A stretch of 64,000 nucleotides of DNA from an uncultured Bacilli bacterium (GCA_934101495.1 CAKORG010000003.1:6186-70185), one strand, 5' to 3'; counted from the stretch's first letter, positions 1 to 7,497 are shown. Notes: generated by a model not told the origin, from the letters alone. Numbers and translations: made by a program.

Positions 1-159
1 TGACTCAATACCAAAATGTTTTAAATAAATTTCTTTACTTGCCATTCCTTTTCTAAAACCATCAATTTTAACTTCTTTGTTTTTCTTTTTAAATACAGCA
101 TCTAAAGCAGATACCCATTCATTTTCAAGTTTAATTTCAACTTCATGTACGTTTTTCAT
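1..159 (-). CDS. tig: Trigger factor, N-terminal part (3' end outside window)
   Basis: The first 53 residues are visible and the gene runs off the left edge. Trigger factor is the ribosome-bound peptidyl-prolyl isomerase chaperone that meets nascent chains at the tunnel exit. The visible part is the start of the ribosome-binding domain: an acidic beta strand, then the ribosome-docking loop GFRKGMAS at about residues 34-41 (family signature GFRxGxxP, with S in place of P), then the K-F/L-G-I-E segment typical of the family. A purine-rich Shine-Dalgarno (AAGGAAG) lies 6-7 bases before the ATG. The gene has its own promoter and is separate from greA upstream. The identification rests on the docking loop and the start region only. 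Confidence 0.85.
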   Translation of the reverse strand, partial: MKNVHEVEIKLENEWVSALDAVFKKKNKEVKIDGFRKGMASKEIYLKHFGIES

Positions 160-184
160 AAATACTTCCTTCCTTAACTACTTT

Positions 185-213
185 ATTATAATATAACTTC
201 ACTCATTTTACAA
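185..213 (-). promoter_or_regulatory. Sigma-A promoter of tig
   Basis: On the minus strand, TTGTAA (208-213) and TATAAT (185-190) are separated by 17 bases, about 25 bases before the trigger factor start. Confidence 0.6.
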
Positions 214-220
214 GAAAATA

Positions 221-246
221 AGCTTAATTCCTTAGAATTTAAGCTA
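221..246 (-). terminator. Weak hairpin at the end of greA
   Basis: A stem AGCTTAA(A)TTC / GAATTAAGCT with loop TAAG overlaps the greA stop codon and is followed on the minus strand by a T-rich stretch. The stem is AT-rich, so termination may be partial. Confidence 0.4.
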
Positions 247-706
247 TTTTTACAATTTTTATTGTGTATCCACCATTTGGACTAGCAACTTCAACTGCAT
301 CACCAATTTTATGTTTAAGAAGAGCTATACCTAAAGGTGACTCATTAGATATTTTATTATCAAATGGATCAGTTTCCATAGAACCAACTATTTTGTATTC
401 TTCTTCTTCACCATCATCATAACTAATTGTAACAGTTGAACCTAAACTAACTTCATCTTTACCTTTATTATCAATAATTTCGGCATGTTCTAGTTTATAT
501 TCAAGTTCTTGAATTTTAGCTTCAATTATAGCTTGTTCATTTCTAGCTGCATCATAGTCAGCATTTTCTGATAAGTCCCCTAATGCTCTAGCTTCTTTTA
601 ATGCTTTAATGACTTCTGGACGACGAACATTTTTAAGTTCATTTAATTCATTTTCAGCTTCTAAGAAACCTTCAGCAGTCATAATAAATGTATTTTCTTT
701 TTTCAT
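239..706 (-). CDS. greA: Transcription elongation factor GreA
   Basis: GreA rescues backtracked RNA polymerase by stimulating cleavage of the 3' end of the transcript in the secondary channel. The protein is 155 residues, the normal family length. Residues 1-75 form the antiparallel coiled coil, with the tip motif DLSENADYDAAR carrying the acidic residues that act at the polymerase active site. Residues 80-155 are the FKBP-like globular domain, ending with the characteristic SPLGIALLKHKIGD...SPNGGYTIKI. The start is preceded by AAGGAGA. In B. subtilis greA closes the same yrr operon; here udk is absent between trhP2 and greA, and greA has its own strong promoter overlapping the trhP2 stop. 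Confidence 0.97.
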   Translation of the reverse strand: MKKENTFIMTAEGFLEAENELNELKNVRRPEVIKALKEARALGDLSENADYDAARNEQAIIEAKIQELEYKLEHAEIIDNKGKDEVSLGSTVTISYDDGEEEEYKIVGSMETDPFDNKISNESPLGIALLKHKIGDAVEVASPNGGYTIKIVKIA

Positions 707-745
707 AAATTCAATCTCCTTTTTAATTTCGTTTTACAGTTCATA

Positions 746-774
746 ATCATACTATAAAATACTCTATTTGTCAA
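746..774 (-). promoter_or_regulatory. Sigma-A promoter of greA
   Basis: On the minus strand, TTGACA (769-774) and TATGAT (746-751) are separated by exactly 17 bases. The -35 box lies inside the last codons of trhP2, so greA can be transcribed independently of the upstream operon. Confidence 0.75.
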
Positions 775-1939
775 TCATCTTTAGCCGCATCATATCGTTT
801 TTTTCTAACCGTTTATCTACAGGTAATTTAACGATACTTTTGGGATGATTACAAATACTTATCTTTTCATTATTATCATCATATATTGTATTAACTATAT
901 AACTAAATGTTTCATGATTTGGTCCAAAAAACTCTGTTTCATAGCCTCTTTCAAAATAATTCCTAACTTCTAAAGTTGCTATTTTAGTGCTTTCATCATA
1001 GTCTAAAACTAACCCTAAAAAATCTTGGTTAGAAACTTCCATTCTGCCATTCCAATATTGCTCATTTTCCCCGGGTAATTTGTCAAAAAATTGTGGCGTA
1101 GACTCTCTATTTGCGCATCTATTTAATACTTTTAAATAATAGTTTTCTCTTTCAAGTGTAAGAGTTTCATTTAAAGCTGCATCAATCATTCTGCGGTATG
1201 CAAGAAGTACTGTTGAAACATAATAAATAGAACGCATTCTACCTTCAATTTTAAAAGAAGCAACACCTAAATCAATTTGCTTTTTAATAAATGGCACCAT
1301 ATTTAAATCCTTTGGCATAATACTTAAATTAATACCATTATCTGTATCAAACTCCCAGCGACAAACTTGAGCACATCCTCCACGATTTGAATCCCTATTA
1401 GTCATATAATTTGATAAAACGCATTTGCCACTGAAAGAAGTACACATAGCACCATGAATAAACGTTTCAATTTCAATACCAGTTTTAGAAATATTAATTA
1501 AATCTTCGCGAGATGCTTCACGAGCCAAAACCACACGTGTAACTCCGAGTCTTTGCCAAAATCTCACAGCTCTACTATTTAAAGTACTAGCTTGTGTAGA
1601 TAAACATACACTTAAACCTAACTTTAACTCTTGACAAGCCTTAATTACAGTAATATCACTTGCAATAATGCCATCAATATGAATGATGTCTAAATATTTT
1701 AAATAATCTTCTAAGCCATTTAAATCATCATCATGAAAGACAATATTAACAGTAACATATATTTTTTTATTTAAACTATGAGCATACTCTGCAGCTTCTT
1801 TAAGTTCTTCTAAGCTAAAGTTTTTAGCATTAGCTCTCAAACTAAAATTTTGCCCACCACAATAAATAGCATCGGCACCATAAAGGTATGCAAACTTCAT
1901 CTTTTCAAAATCCCCAGCGGGTGCTAGTAACTCAGGCAT
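764..1939 (-). CDS. trhP2: U32 family tRNA hydroxylation protein TrhP2 (YrrO)
   Basis: This 391-residue protein belongs to the peptidase U32 family. B. subtilis YrrO (TrhP2) acts with YrrN (TrhP1) in prephenate-dependent 5-hydroxylation of U34 in tRNA; U32 proteins are not confirmed as proteases. The start MPELLAPAGDFEKMKFAYLYGADAIYCGG is the canonical TIM-barrel opening. The Fe-S/substrate cysteines are present in GAMCTSFSGKC (about 163-173) and GGCAQVCRW (about 188-196). Its ATG overlaps the end of trhP1 by 8 bases, so the two are translationally coupled, and GGTGAT serves as ribosome binding site. It lies between trhP1 and greA as in B. subtilis. Confidence 0.9.
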   Translation of the reverse strand: MPELLAPAGDFEKMKFAYLYGADAIYCGGQNFSLRANAKNFSLEELKEAAEYAHSLNKKIYVTVNIVFHDDDLNGLEDYLKYLDIIHIDGIIASDITVIKACQELKLGLSVCLSTQASTLNSRAVRFWQRLGVTRVVLAREASREDLINISKTGIEIETFIHGAMCTSFSGKCVLSNYMTNRDSNRGGCAQVCRWEFDTDNGINLSIMPKDLNMVPFIKKQIDLGVASFKIEGRMRSIYYVSTVLLAYRRMIDAALNETLTLERENYYLKVLNRCANRESTPQFFDKLPGENEQYWNGRMEVSNQDFLGLVLDYDESTKIATLEVRNYFERGYETEFFGPNHETFSYIVNTIYDDNNEKISICNHPKSIVKLPVDKRLEKNDMMRLKMIDK

Positions 1940-2693
1940 CTAAATCACCTACTTTATATACAGTCTTTTTATCTAGAAATATAGAACTTGTTTCAATGCT
2001 TTTTGTATCACCATGAAGAACTTTTATAATATTATCAATATCTAAAAGAATAGGATCATACCAAAAGTATAAAACATTATCTAAATCAAGTAATTCTAAA
2101 GCATTATAATATGGATAAGCATACACTTTAGTGCCTTCCTTACTTTCAATAAATTTAAAATATTTATTATTAATACTTGCATTTAGTATATTATTTTCTT
2201 CTATTTTAAAGTGTTTTTCATAATTAGTAACTAAATTTCTTCTTGAATACGTAAGGGCTTTAAGTCCAAATGCATAAATAACTACTTTATTATTTGCATT
2301 TTTAACAACTAACTCTATTTCGTCTTTACTTAAATCACTAGATACTACAACACTATCTACATATTCTAAATAGTAATTTAGAGATTTACTATTATTTGCA
2401 ATATGATCAAGTAAAAGTATTTTAGTAATATTTAAATTCTTTATTACATCAAGCATCCCTAAATCATCAAATATAATCCCTTTTACATGACTATTTTTAA
2501 GTATTACCTCTAGTTTATCTAGATCACTATCAGTAAGTATTCTATTTATTAAAACAAAATCATCTATATCATTTATATCAAAATATTCTTCATAACCAGT
2601 GGAAAAAAATCTAAGAGGATAAACAAGTGTTACATCCTCTTTTTTTAATTTACTTATATAATCTTTATTTGTAACTGTAACAAGCTTATTCAT
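1932..2693 (-). CDS. trhP1: U32-like tRNA hydroxylation partner TrhP1 (YrrN), divergent
   Basis: At 253 residues it is shorter than B. subtilis YrrN (about 309) and weakly conserved, so the call rests mainly on position between trmR and trhP2. The sequence alternates beta strands and acidic helices (for example GIIFDDLGMLDVIKNLNITKILLLDHIANNS), consistent with a degenerate TIM barrel. The catalytic cysteines of the longer partner are missing, as expected for the accessory subunit. It overlaps trmR by 8 bases upstream and trhP2 by 8 bases downstream, which implies one transcript and probably a complex with TrhP2. Confidence 0.7.
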   Translation of the reverse strand: MNKLVTVTNKDYISKLKKEDVTLVYPLRFFSTGYEEYFDINDIDDFVLINRILTDSDLDKLEVILKNSHVKGIIFDDLGMLDVIKNLNITKILLLDHIANNSKSLNYYLEYVDSVVVSSDLSKDEIELVVKNANNKVVIYAFGLKALTYSRRNLVTNYEKHFKIEENNILNASINNKYFKFIESKEGTKVYAYPYYNALELLDLDNVLYFWYDPILLDIDNIIKVLHGDTKSIETSSIFLDKKTVYKVGDLDA

Positions 2694-3279
2694 GTTTCCA
2701 AGTACTCACTGAAAGTCCATCACCAATATCATAAAACTCGGTGTCAAACTCAGTATTTGTCTTTAAAAATTCAATATATTTTTCTATTTTTTCCACTAAA
2801 CTTTTTAAGTTACCTTTATCTAATTTATTTGATTCACCAACATAGCCATGAAACTTAATATTATCGGTTATAATAGCCCCATTTGGATTTAAGAAATTTT
2901 TATATTTTTCAAAAAATTTTGTATATTGTCCTTTAGCTGCATCGATAAATATTAAGTCGTATCTTAAATCTTCAGATAAATTAAGTTCTAATGCATCTTG
3001 ATATACAACATTAATTTTCTTATCCATGCCACATTTTTTTACATTTTTAAGACATTCCATGTATCTTGTTTCATCTCTTTCTATCGTTGTAACTGTAGTT
3101 TCTTGATTAGATGAAGCCATAAGTATTGCAGAATATCCGATTGCACTACCTATTTCTAAGACATCTTTAATATTATTATCTCTAATATATTTCATAATAA
3201 ATGCTATAGATTTCTTTTCAATAATTGGTACATTATGCTCAGATGCATAATTTTCCATTTCTAATATTTGTTCTTTCAC
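2686..3279 (-). CDS. trmR: tRNA 5-hydroxyuridine methyltransferase TrmR (YrrM), class I SAM O-methyltransferase
   Basis: TrmR methylates ho5U34 made by TrhP1/P2, giving mo5U34 in the tRNA wobble position, so trmR-trhP1-trhP2 form one pathway. The SAM-binding motif I is VLEIGSAIGYSAILMA, motif II is TTIERDE, and the metal-binding O-methyltransferase signature is DLIFIDAAKGQYTKFF followed by GAIITDNIKFHG. Two GTG codons could start the protein; the second (3279) is chosen because AGGTG sits 6 bases before it, giving 197 residues. Using the first (3288) adds three residues. The gene follows mltG by only a few bases. Confidence 0.88.
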   Translation of the reverse strand: MKEQILEMENYASEHNVPIIEKKSIAFIMKYIRDNNIKDVLEIGSAIGYSAILMASSNQETTVTTIERDETRYMECLKNVKKCGMDKKINVVYQDALELNLSEDLRYDLIFIDAAKGQYTKFFEKYKNFLNPNGAIITDNIKFHGYVGESNKLDKGNLKSLVEKIEKYIEFLKTNTEFDTEFYDIGDGLSVSTWKHE

Positions 3280-3290
3280 GTTTTTCACCT

Positions 3291-4343
3291 TTACTTTACA
3301 TATTTTTTAACTAAAGCATTAAATTCTTCATTTGTTTTAGCAAAATATACTTTACCAGTATTAATATCCGCTACAAAATATAAGTAGTCAGTATCAGCTG
3401 GCTTTAATGCTGCATTTATACTTCCAATAGATGGATTACAAATTGGTCCAACAGGAAGTCCAATAAATGTAGTAACTCTAGTATTATAAGGGTTTTTATC
3501 ATTTAAGTCAAGTTGTGTTATAGTTTCAGTCATTTCTTTTTGAACCCCATAGTAACTTGTAACATCCATGCCAAGTGCCATATTAAGCGATAATCTCTTA
3601 TAAATTACTTGTGTAACCATAGCTCTATCACTATTTGTATTTGCTTCTTTTTCTGCAATACTAGCAACAGTTAATAGTTCATGAATATTATATTTACTAT
3701 TTTCTATTTTACTCTTTAGTGGTTCTAATCTTTCATTTGTTACATTTAAAACTTTTCTTATTACTTGTTCAATACTAGTTTCTTTATAGAAATTATATGT
3801 TTCAGGATATAAATAGCCTTCTAAAGGAAAATATATATCTTCATCAAGTATATCATTAGTTAAGAACCAATAATCAGCTATTAAACCTTTCAAATATGCT
3901 TTATCACTAAGTTTTTTGATAGCTTCATCATAATCAATATTTGTTTCATTTGCAACCATTGTAACAAAATTCTTTAAAGTATCTCCCTCTTTAAAAGTTA
4001 TTCTGACTTCATCTCTTTTAACATTTACTACATCACCAGTACTTAAACTAGTTATAATATCTTTAACACTCATATCACGAGAAAGTTCATAATTACCTGC
4101 CTGTAAATTTTTTTTACCTGATAAAACTATATAGATAAATGTTGCATATTTACTTTTAATAAGTTTTGCATCTTTTAAATTTTCTACAATTTTTTCTTTA
4201 CCTTCACCTTTTTTTACAGTAAATTCCACAATATCTTTACTTTTACTAACTGGGCTAAGTAATATCATAAGGGCAATCACACTAACTAAGATTAAACCCA
4301 CAATTACACTAAGTATCACAATCAATTTTCTATTTTTTTTCAT
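3291..4343 (-). CDS. mltG: Endolytic transglycosylase MltG (YceG-like)
   Basis: MltG cuts nascent peptidoglycan strands at the membrane and sets glycan chain length. The protein has 350 residues. A membrane anchor follows a basic start (about 6-29), then a LysM-like region (VEFTVKKGEGKEKIVENLKDAKLI) and the YceG catalytic domain. The family motifs are visible: ASIAEKEANTNSDRAMVTQVIYKRL with the catalytic glutamate, and the conserved YNTRVTTFIGLPVGPICNPSIGSI...YLYFVADI near the C terminus. The start immediately follows the yrzB stop. Position matches yrrL of B. subtilis. Confidence 0.95.
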   Translation of the reverse strand: MKKNRKLIVILSVIVGLILVSVIALMILLSPVSKSKDIVEFTVKKGEGKEKIVENLKDAKLIKSKYATFIYIVLSGKKNLQAGNYELSRDMSVKDIITSLSTGDVVNVKRDEVRITFKEGDTLKNFVTMVANETNIDYDEAIKKLSDKAYLKGLIADYWFLTNDILDEDIYFPLEGYLYPETYNFYKETSIEQVIRKVLNVTNERLEPLKSKIENSKYNIHELLTVASIAEKEANTNSDRAMVTQVIYKRLSLNMALGMDVTSYYGVQKEMTETITQLDLNDKNPYNTRVTTFIGLPVGPICNPSIGSINAALKPADTDYLYFVADINTGKVYFAKTNEEFNALVKKYVK

Positions 4344-4610
4344 CTAATCACTACTTTCCTTTTTATTTAATAACATTATTATTTGTCTAAATATTTCATC
4401 TATATTCTCAAGAGTTTCAGAACTTTCTATTGGCAATATTTTTTGCACCCCATCATCTAATTCATATTTTCCAGCATAACAAATTGTATCACCAATATTA
4501 TTTAACTCATTTTTAGTATAAATAATATATTCTCCATCACTTGTAGATACTTTCATAATTATTTTATATGTATCTTTATTTTTATTATCAATTATTAGCT
4601 TATTTACCAT
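4344..4610 (-). CDS. yrzB: DUF1292 protein, YrzB-like
   Basis: This 88-residue soluble protein has the short beta-rich fold of the DUF1292 family: YKIIMKVSTSDGEYIIYTKN, then a short spacer and a C-terminal acidic helix. No biochemical function is established. It lies between ruvX and mltG exactly as yrzB does in B. subtilis, overlapping the ruvX end by 11 bases and abutting mltG. Position supports the family call more than sequence does. Confidence 0.75.
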   Translation of the reverse strand: MVNKLIIDNKNKDTYKIIMKVSTSDGEYIIYTKNELNNIGDTICYAGKYELDDGVQKILPIESSETLENIDEIFRQIIMLLNKKESSD

Positions 4611-5022
4611 AATTTACCTTCTTTAAATATGCTTCAAGTATTAAAGTTGCTGATATTATATCAGTTTTATTCTTTTTATTTATTTGTTTAAGACCATTAT
4701 TTTTCATAATATTTATAGCTTCCACAGATGTAAGTCTTTCATCCTGAAGTTCTACTTTTATGTTTTCTTCTTCAAGCATTTTTTTAAAATTTAAACTTCT
4801 TTCTGCAGCAAAACCCATGGTATTATCCATGTTTTTAGGTAGTCCCAACACAACCACGTCAATACATTTTTCTTTTATTATAAGAAGCACTTCTTTTAAA
4901 GCTTCATCATAATCTTCTCGAGCAAATCTTATAAGTTTAAAAGGACTTACTAAAGTATTTGTTTTATCACTGATGGCAACACCACATGTTGTGGTTCCTA
5001 AATCTAAACCCAAGTATCTCAT
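4600..5022 (-). CDS. ruvX: Holliday junction resolvase-like RNase H-fold nuclease YqgF/RuvX
   Basis: The 140-residue protein starts MRYLGLDLGTTTCGVAISD, with the first catalytic aspartate (D7) of the RNase H fold. The second acidic motif is LGLPKNMDNTMG and the third is VELQDERLTSVEA, followed by KNKTDIISATLILEAYL with the last aspartate. YqgF is implicated in pre-16S rRNA 5' end processing in E. coli and has resolvase activity in other bacteria. The ATG overlaps the ireB stop (TAATG), so the two are coupled. Confidence 0.95.
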   Translation of the reverse strand: MRYLGLDLGTTTCGVAISDKTNTLVSPFKLIRFAREDYDEALKEVLLIIKEKCIDVVVLGLPKNMDNTMGFAAERSLNFKKMLEEENIKVELQDERLTSVEAINIMKNNGLKQINKKNKTDIISATLILEAYLKKVNYGK

Positions 5023-5267
5023 TATTTACCCAAGTATGTATTAATAATTGCCATTAATACTTCAGTTCTATCAAATTTAGATAGTTTACTTCTTGAATGA
5101 TTAAAAGTCGTAATATATTTTAAATCACCAGTTGCAAGATAACCCACCAATTGATTAGTTGCATTATATCCTTTAAATTCCATTGCTTCAATTACTTCAT
5201 TAATAGTCATAAGTATTAATTCTTGTCTTAATTCTTTGACATTAAAAATAGTTGTATTATTATCCAT
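5022..5267 (-). CDS. ireB: IreB family regulatory phosphoprotein (YrzL, DUF965)
   Basis: IreB is a small substrate of the Ser/Thr kinase IreK in Enterococcus and affects cell-wall stress resistance. The 81-residue protein shows the family core VKELRQELILMTINEVIEAM, then GYNATNQLVGYLATGDLKYIT, where the usual GYNPINQIVGYLLSGDP is recognisable. ATG at 5267 is chosen over an upstream in-frame GTG (5276) because GGGTGA is spaced correctly only for the ATG. It is the first gene of the yrr-type operon. A possible promoter (TTGATA-17-TTATAT) precedes it. Confidence 0.9.
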   Translation of the reverse strand: MDNNTTIFNVKELRQELILMTINEVIEAMEFKGYNATNQLVGYLATGDLKYITTFNHSRSKLSKFDRTEVLMAIINTYLGK

Positions 5268-5333
5268 AAAATTCACCCACTTATATAATTAGCTCACATT
5301 AATTTTATCAAAATTCAAAAAAAATTGCAATAT

Positions 5334-5356
5334 AAAAGGATGCCAAACAGCATCCA
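5334..5356 (-). terminator. Terminator of the candidate small RNA
   Basis: On the minus strand GGATGC-TGTTTG-GCATCC is followed by TTTTAT. It lies right after the closing stem of the structured region at 5357-5529 and before the ireB promoter. Confidence 0.6.
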
Positions 5357-5529
5357 TGTAGAGATTTTCTTAAGGTACTCAACAACAGTATTACATTTGT
5401 TTATATTTTTAAAAGAAAACTTTAATACTTAATATTGTAGGAACTATAAGACTATAATTTATATTATAGAAAGGTTTGTAAAAGAGTTAATGATTAATAA
5501 ACAAAATGTCTTTCCCGAAAACCTCTACA
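5357..5529 (-). ncRNA. Candidate structured small RNA, possibly 6S-like
   Basis: No reading frame fills this 300-base gap, but two nested long-range inverted repeats do. The outer arms GTAGAGGTTTTC (5529-5518) and GAAAATCTCTAC (5368-5357) form 12 pairs with one G-U. The inner arms ACATTTTGTTTAT and ATAAACAAATGT pair with one bulge. A local hairpin CTATAAT-ATAA-ATTATAG sits inside, and an intrinsic terminator follows directly. A roughly 175-nt rod with an internal bubble next to the ireB operon resembles 6S RNA in outline, but I cannot match conserved 6S bases, so the class is open. The -10 could be TAGTAT at about 5536-5541. Confidence 0.45.
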
Positions 5530-5547
5530 ACTAATACTAACAATTGA

Positions 5548-5577
5548 ATGTGAAAAAAATGTGATAGAAATGTGAAA
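5548..5577. repeat. Three ATGTGA repeats with an exact 11-base period
   Basis: ATGTGA begins at 5548, 5559 and 5570 on the plus strand (TCACAT on the minus). The copies lie on one helical face between the AAA ATPase stop and the start of the candidate small RNA, where a -35 region would be, so they may be a regulator binding site. Confidence 0.4.
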
Positions 5578-5579
5578 AT

Positions 5580-6437
5580 TTATTTTTGCTCAAATTTTGC
5601 TGAATTTTGTTTAAAAAAGTCATAATATAGCTTCATATTTTCAAGTTCCCAGAAGTTTTTTTGTGTAGCGGGAACACTATCTAAATCATATATTGTGGCA
5701 CCAGTCATACCAAGTAAAAATGGTGAGTGAGTAGCAATAATGAATTGACAATTAAAGAATCTTGCAGATTCTTCTAAAAATTTAGTAAGTTTAAGTTGCA
5801 TCGCTGCAGACATACTATTTTCAGGTTCATCAAGTAAATATAAACTATTTTCTTTTATTTCAGATACAAAATACATAAGGGCAGATTCTCCATTAGATTG
5901 TTCTTTTACATCTTTATCAAATACTCTACTTCTAACATAATTTGATGCACTTTTTCTTTTAGCATCAATTGAATTTTTCAAATTTTGATAGTCATTCATA
6001 TCATCAATCGTTTTATCTTTATTATCAAAGTATTCCCTAAATAACTTTTCTCTTTGGCTAAAGCCTCGATTATTTATTCTTCTTATATTAGATATATAAT
6101 CAAATACATCATCACTTCGTATTATTTTAGCTTCTTCAAAATATTCCATAGATGTTTCAAAATTACAATTATCCAAATACTTCATCATCATTTCCCCATG
6201 TGCTCCAAAAGAACCATCACAATTAAGTTTATTAGCAATTATATTTAAAATTGTTGATTTTCCAGAACCATTACCACCATAAAGTATAGTTACATCACTA
6301 AACTTAATATCTTTAAATTTCTTTTTAGGAAATATTCTAAATGGATATTGATTATGAAAATATGTTCTTTTTTCATTAATTAAAATCATATTTTCAGTAT
6401 TTTCACTAACTAAACTAAATTCTTTTAAATAAATCAT
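5580..6437 (-). CDS. AAA family ATPase (RecF/ABC-type ATP-binding protein)
   Basis: This 285-residue protein is a stand-alone ABC/SMC-type ATPase of the AAA_15/AAA_21 group. Walker A is ILYGGNGSGKSTILNII near residue 57. A lid-like insertion (about 85-180) is helical and charged. The signature-like SNGESALMYFVSEI is followed by Walker B LYLLDEPENSMSAAMQLKLTKFL and the switch histidine in FIIATHSPFLLG. ATG at 6437 is preferred over GTG at 6446 because AGGTGG precedes it by 5 bases. The gene is directly downstream of a CptI-like RNA array and its terminator, the place where a type III toxin gene would normally be. Relatives occur alone in many Firmicutes with no known role and also in defence modules. 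A weak promoter of its own is possible (TTGTTT-17-TATTAT). Confidence 0.8.
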   Translation of the reverse strand: MIYLKEFSLVSENTENMILINEKRTYFHNQYPFRIFPKKKFKDIKFSDVTILYGGNGSGKSTILNIIANKLNCDGSFGAHGEMMMKYLDNCNFETSMEYFEEAKIIRSDDVFDYISNIRRINNRGFSQREKLFREYFDNKDKTIDDMNDYQNLKNSIDAKRKSASNYVRSRVFDKDVKEQSNGESALMYFVSEIKENSLYLLDEPENSMSAAMQLKLTKFLEESARFFNCQFIIATHSPFLLGMTGATIYDLDSVPATQKNFWELENMKLYYDFFKQNSAKFEQK

Positions 6438-6503
6438 TATAACCACCTATTTATATAATATCATATACATACATTAAAAACAAACATTTATTTGTTAAAA
6501 ATA

Positions 6504-6536
6504 CAAAATAAAAAGCTCAACATGTTTAGATTGAGC
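6504..6536 (-). terminator. Terminator of the third CptI-like array
   Basis: On the minus strand GCTCAA (6536-6531) pairs with TTGAGC (6520-6515), followed by TTTTTATTTTG. It has the same CTCAA/TTGAG design as the terminator in front of cptN. Confidence 0.75.
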
Positions 6537-6540
6537 AAAC

Positions 6541-6634
6541 AACGGGATTATTTATTACTCACACCACCCGTTAGTGAGAAACATTACCGATCGAGATCAT
6601 TTATTACTCGCGCTACTCGGAAGCGAGAAACACT
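6541..6634 (-). ncRNA. Orphan CptI-like antitoxin RNA, two pseudoknot repeats (array 3)
   Basis: Two repeats with a 49-base period resemble those in front of cptN. Each can form an H-type pseudoknot. Repeat 1: stem CTCGC/GCGAG, loop CGAG pairing with downstream CTCG. Repeat 2: stem CTCAC/GTGAG, loop AACGGG pairing with downstream CCCGTT. The stems changed by paired substitutions, so structure rather than sequence is kept. The array has its own promoter, a leader clearly homologous to the cptI leader, and its own terminator, but no toxin follows; the next gene is an AAA ATPase. It may neutralise CptN, act as an anti-addiction RNA, or control the ATPase. Confidence 0.75.
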
Positions 6635-6663
6635 TTCTGTTATACTTTTTCAAGTACACCTAA

Positions 6664-6692
6664 ATTATACGCTGGAATAGCTACTATGTCAA
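6664..6692 (-). promoter_or_regulatory. Consensus promoter of array 3
   Basis: On the minus strand TTGACA (6687-6692) and TATAAT (6664-6669) are 17 bases apart, both boxes perfect. The first repeat starts about 30 bases after the -10 box. Confidence 0.85.
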
Positions 6693-6787
6693 GCAAATTG
6701 CTGCTTTGTTTTATTGCTATTATAAATTTTATAATTTTAAATAAAAAACTCAATAGTTTTCTATTATACAATTTATAGCATTTTCAT

Positions 6788-6879
6788 ACTGGATAACTTA
6801 TTGCTCGCACCGCCAGTAAGCGATTAACATACTCGCACCGGATAACTTATTGCTCGCACCACCGGTAAGCGATTAACAT
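6788..6879 (-). ncRNA. CptI-like pseudoknot repeats downstream of cptN (array 2)
   Basis: Two 43-base units (6788-6830 and 6837-6879, period 49) follow the cptN stop on the same strand. Each keeps the short stem TCGC/GCGA. The pseudoknot partner changes in concert: ACCGG with CCGGT in one unit, ACTGG with CCAGT in the other. No promoter is visible, so it would be made by readthrough from cptN. Only a weak terminator remains (AATAG/CTATT then GAGTTTTTT), although the TTGAGTTTTTT tail of the other two terminators is recognisable. Confidence 0.65.
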
Positions 6880-6915
6880 TTTCATGTGATATCATCTAAT
6901 TTTTTTATCTTCGTA

Positions 6916-7410
6916 TTAATTATAAACAAGTTCAGAGTCTTTTTCCTGTTCTATCTTCATCTTTTTTTCAACTGTATCAACATCAGCTAAAAATAAATTT
7001 ATACCTATTTTTTTCAATTTTAAGACTTTTTCAAAATTTAGCAAAATTTCTTTCTTAATATACTCAATTACTTTAGCAGGTTTACCATTTTCAGTTAAAT
7101 GAACATGATCTATATATTTTTCTAAAGTAGGAAAAGCATTTTGTATTAACACTGCTGTATCTTGTCCTAGAATTTTTTGAATTAAAATAGTGTTACATTC
7201 TCCGTATTTTTTTATTTTTTTATCACGTATTCTTTTGTATTTTTCAACTTTACTACTTAATGGAATGAACCATAGAATATCATCATCTTTTACAGTAAAA
7301 TATGTAGGTCTTGTCCTCCCTCTTTCATGATTTGTCATAAGATTTTTATCTTCAACTAAATCAAAAAACTCATCTTTGATATGATATAAATAACCTGTTT
7401 TAACTTTCAT
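6916..7410 (-). CDS. cptN: Type III toxin-antitoxin toxin, CptIN family endoribonuclease (ToxN/AbiQ superfamily)
   Basis: The 164-residue protein matches the CptN type of ToxN/AbiQ ribonucleases: start MKVKTGYLYHIKDEFFDLV, then RPTYFTVKDDDILWFIPLSSKVEKYKRI, ILIQNAFPTLEKYIDHVH and a C-terminal helix. These toxins cut RNA at specific sites and are held in an inactive ring by their own pseudoknot RNA; several abort phage infection. ATG 7410 is chosen because GAGGGGGAG lies just before it, although the frame is open further upstream into the repeat array. The order is promoter, two repeats, terminator, toxin, the standard type III arrangement in which the terminator limits toxin expression. The family name is from memory of sequence and layout. 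Confidence 0.88.
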   Translation of the reverse strand: MKVKTGYLYHIKDEFFDLVEDKNLMTNHERGRTRPTYFTVKDDDILWFIPLSSKVEKYKRIRDKKIKKYGECNTILIQKILGQDTAVLIQNAFPTLEKYIDHVHLTENGKPAKVIEYIKKEILLNFEKVLKLKKIGINLFLADVDTVEKKMKIEQEKDSELVYN

Positions 7411-7453
7411 TATTGTTTTCTCCCCCTCTGACAAATCAATTATAGCATAAGCC

Positions 7454-7486
7454 ACAAAAAAACTCAATACATTTTGTTGAGTTTTT
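7454..7486 (-). terminator. Intrinsic terminator between cptI and cptN
   Basis: On the minus strand ACTCAA (7482-7477) pairs with TTGAGT (7467-7462), followed by TTTTTT. It separates the RNA antitoxin from the toxin and would let only part of the transcripts reach cptN. Confidence 0.8.
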
Positions 7487-7497
7487 AAAATTTTCAT

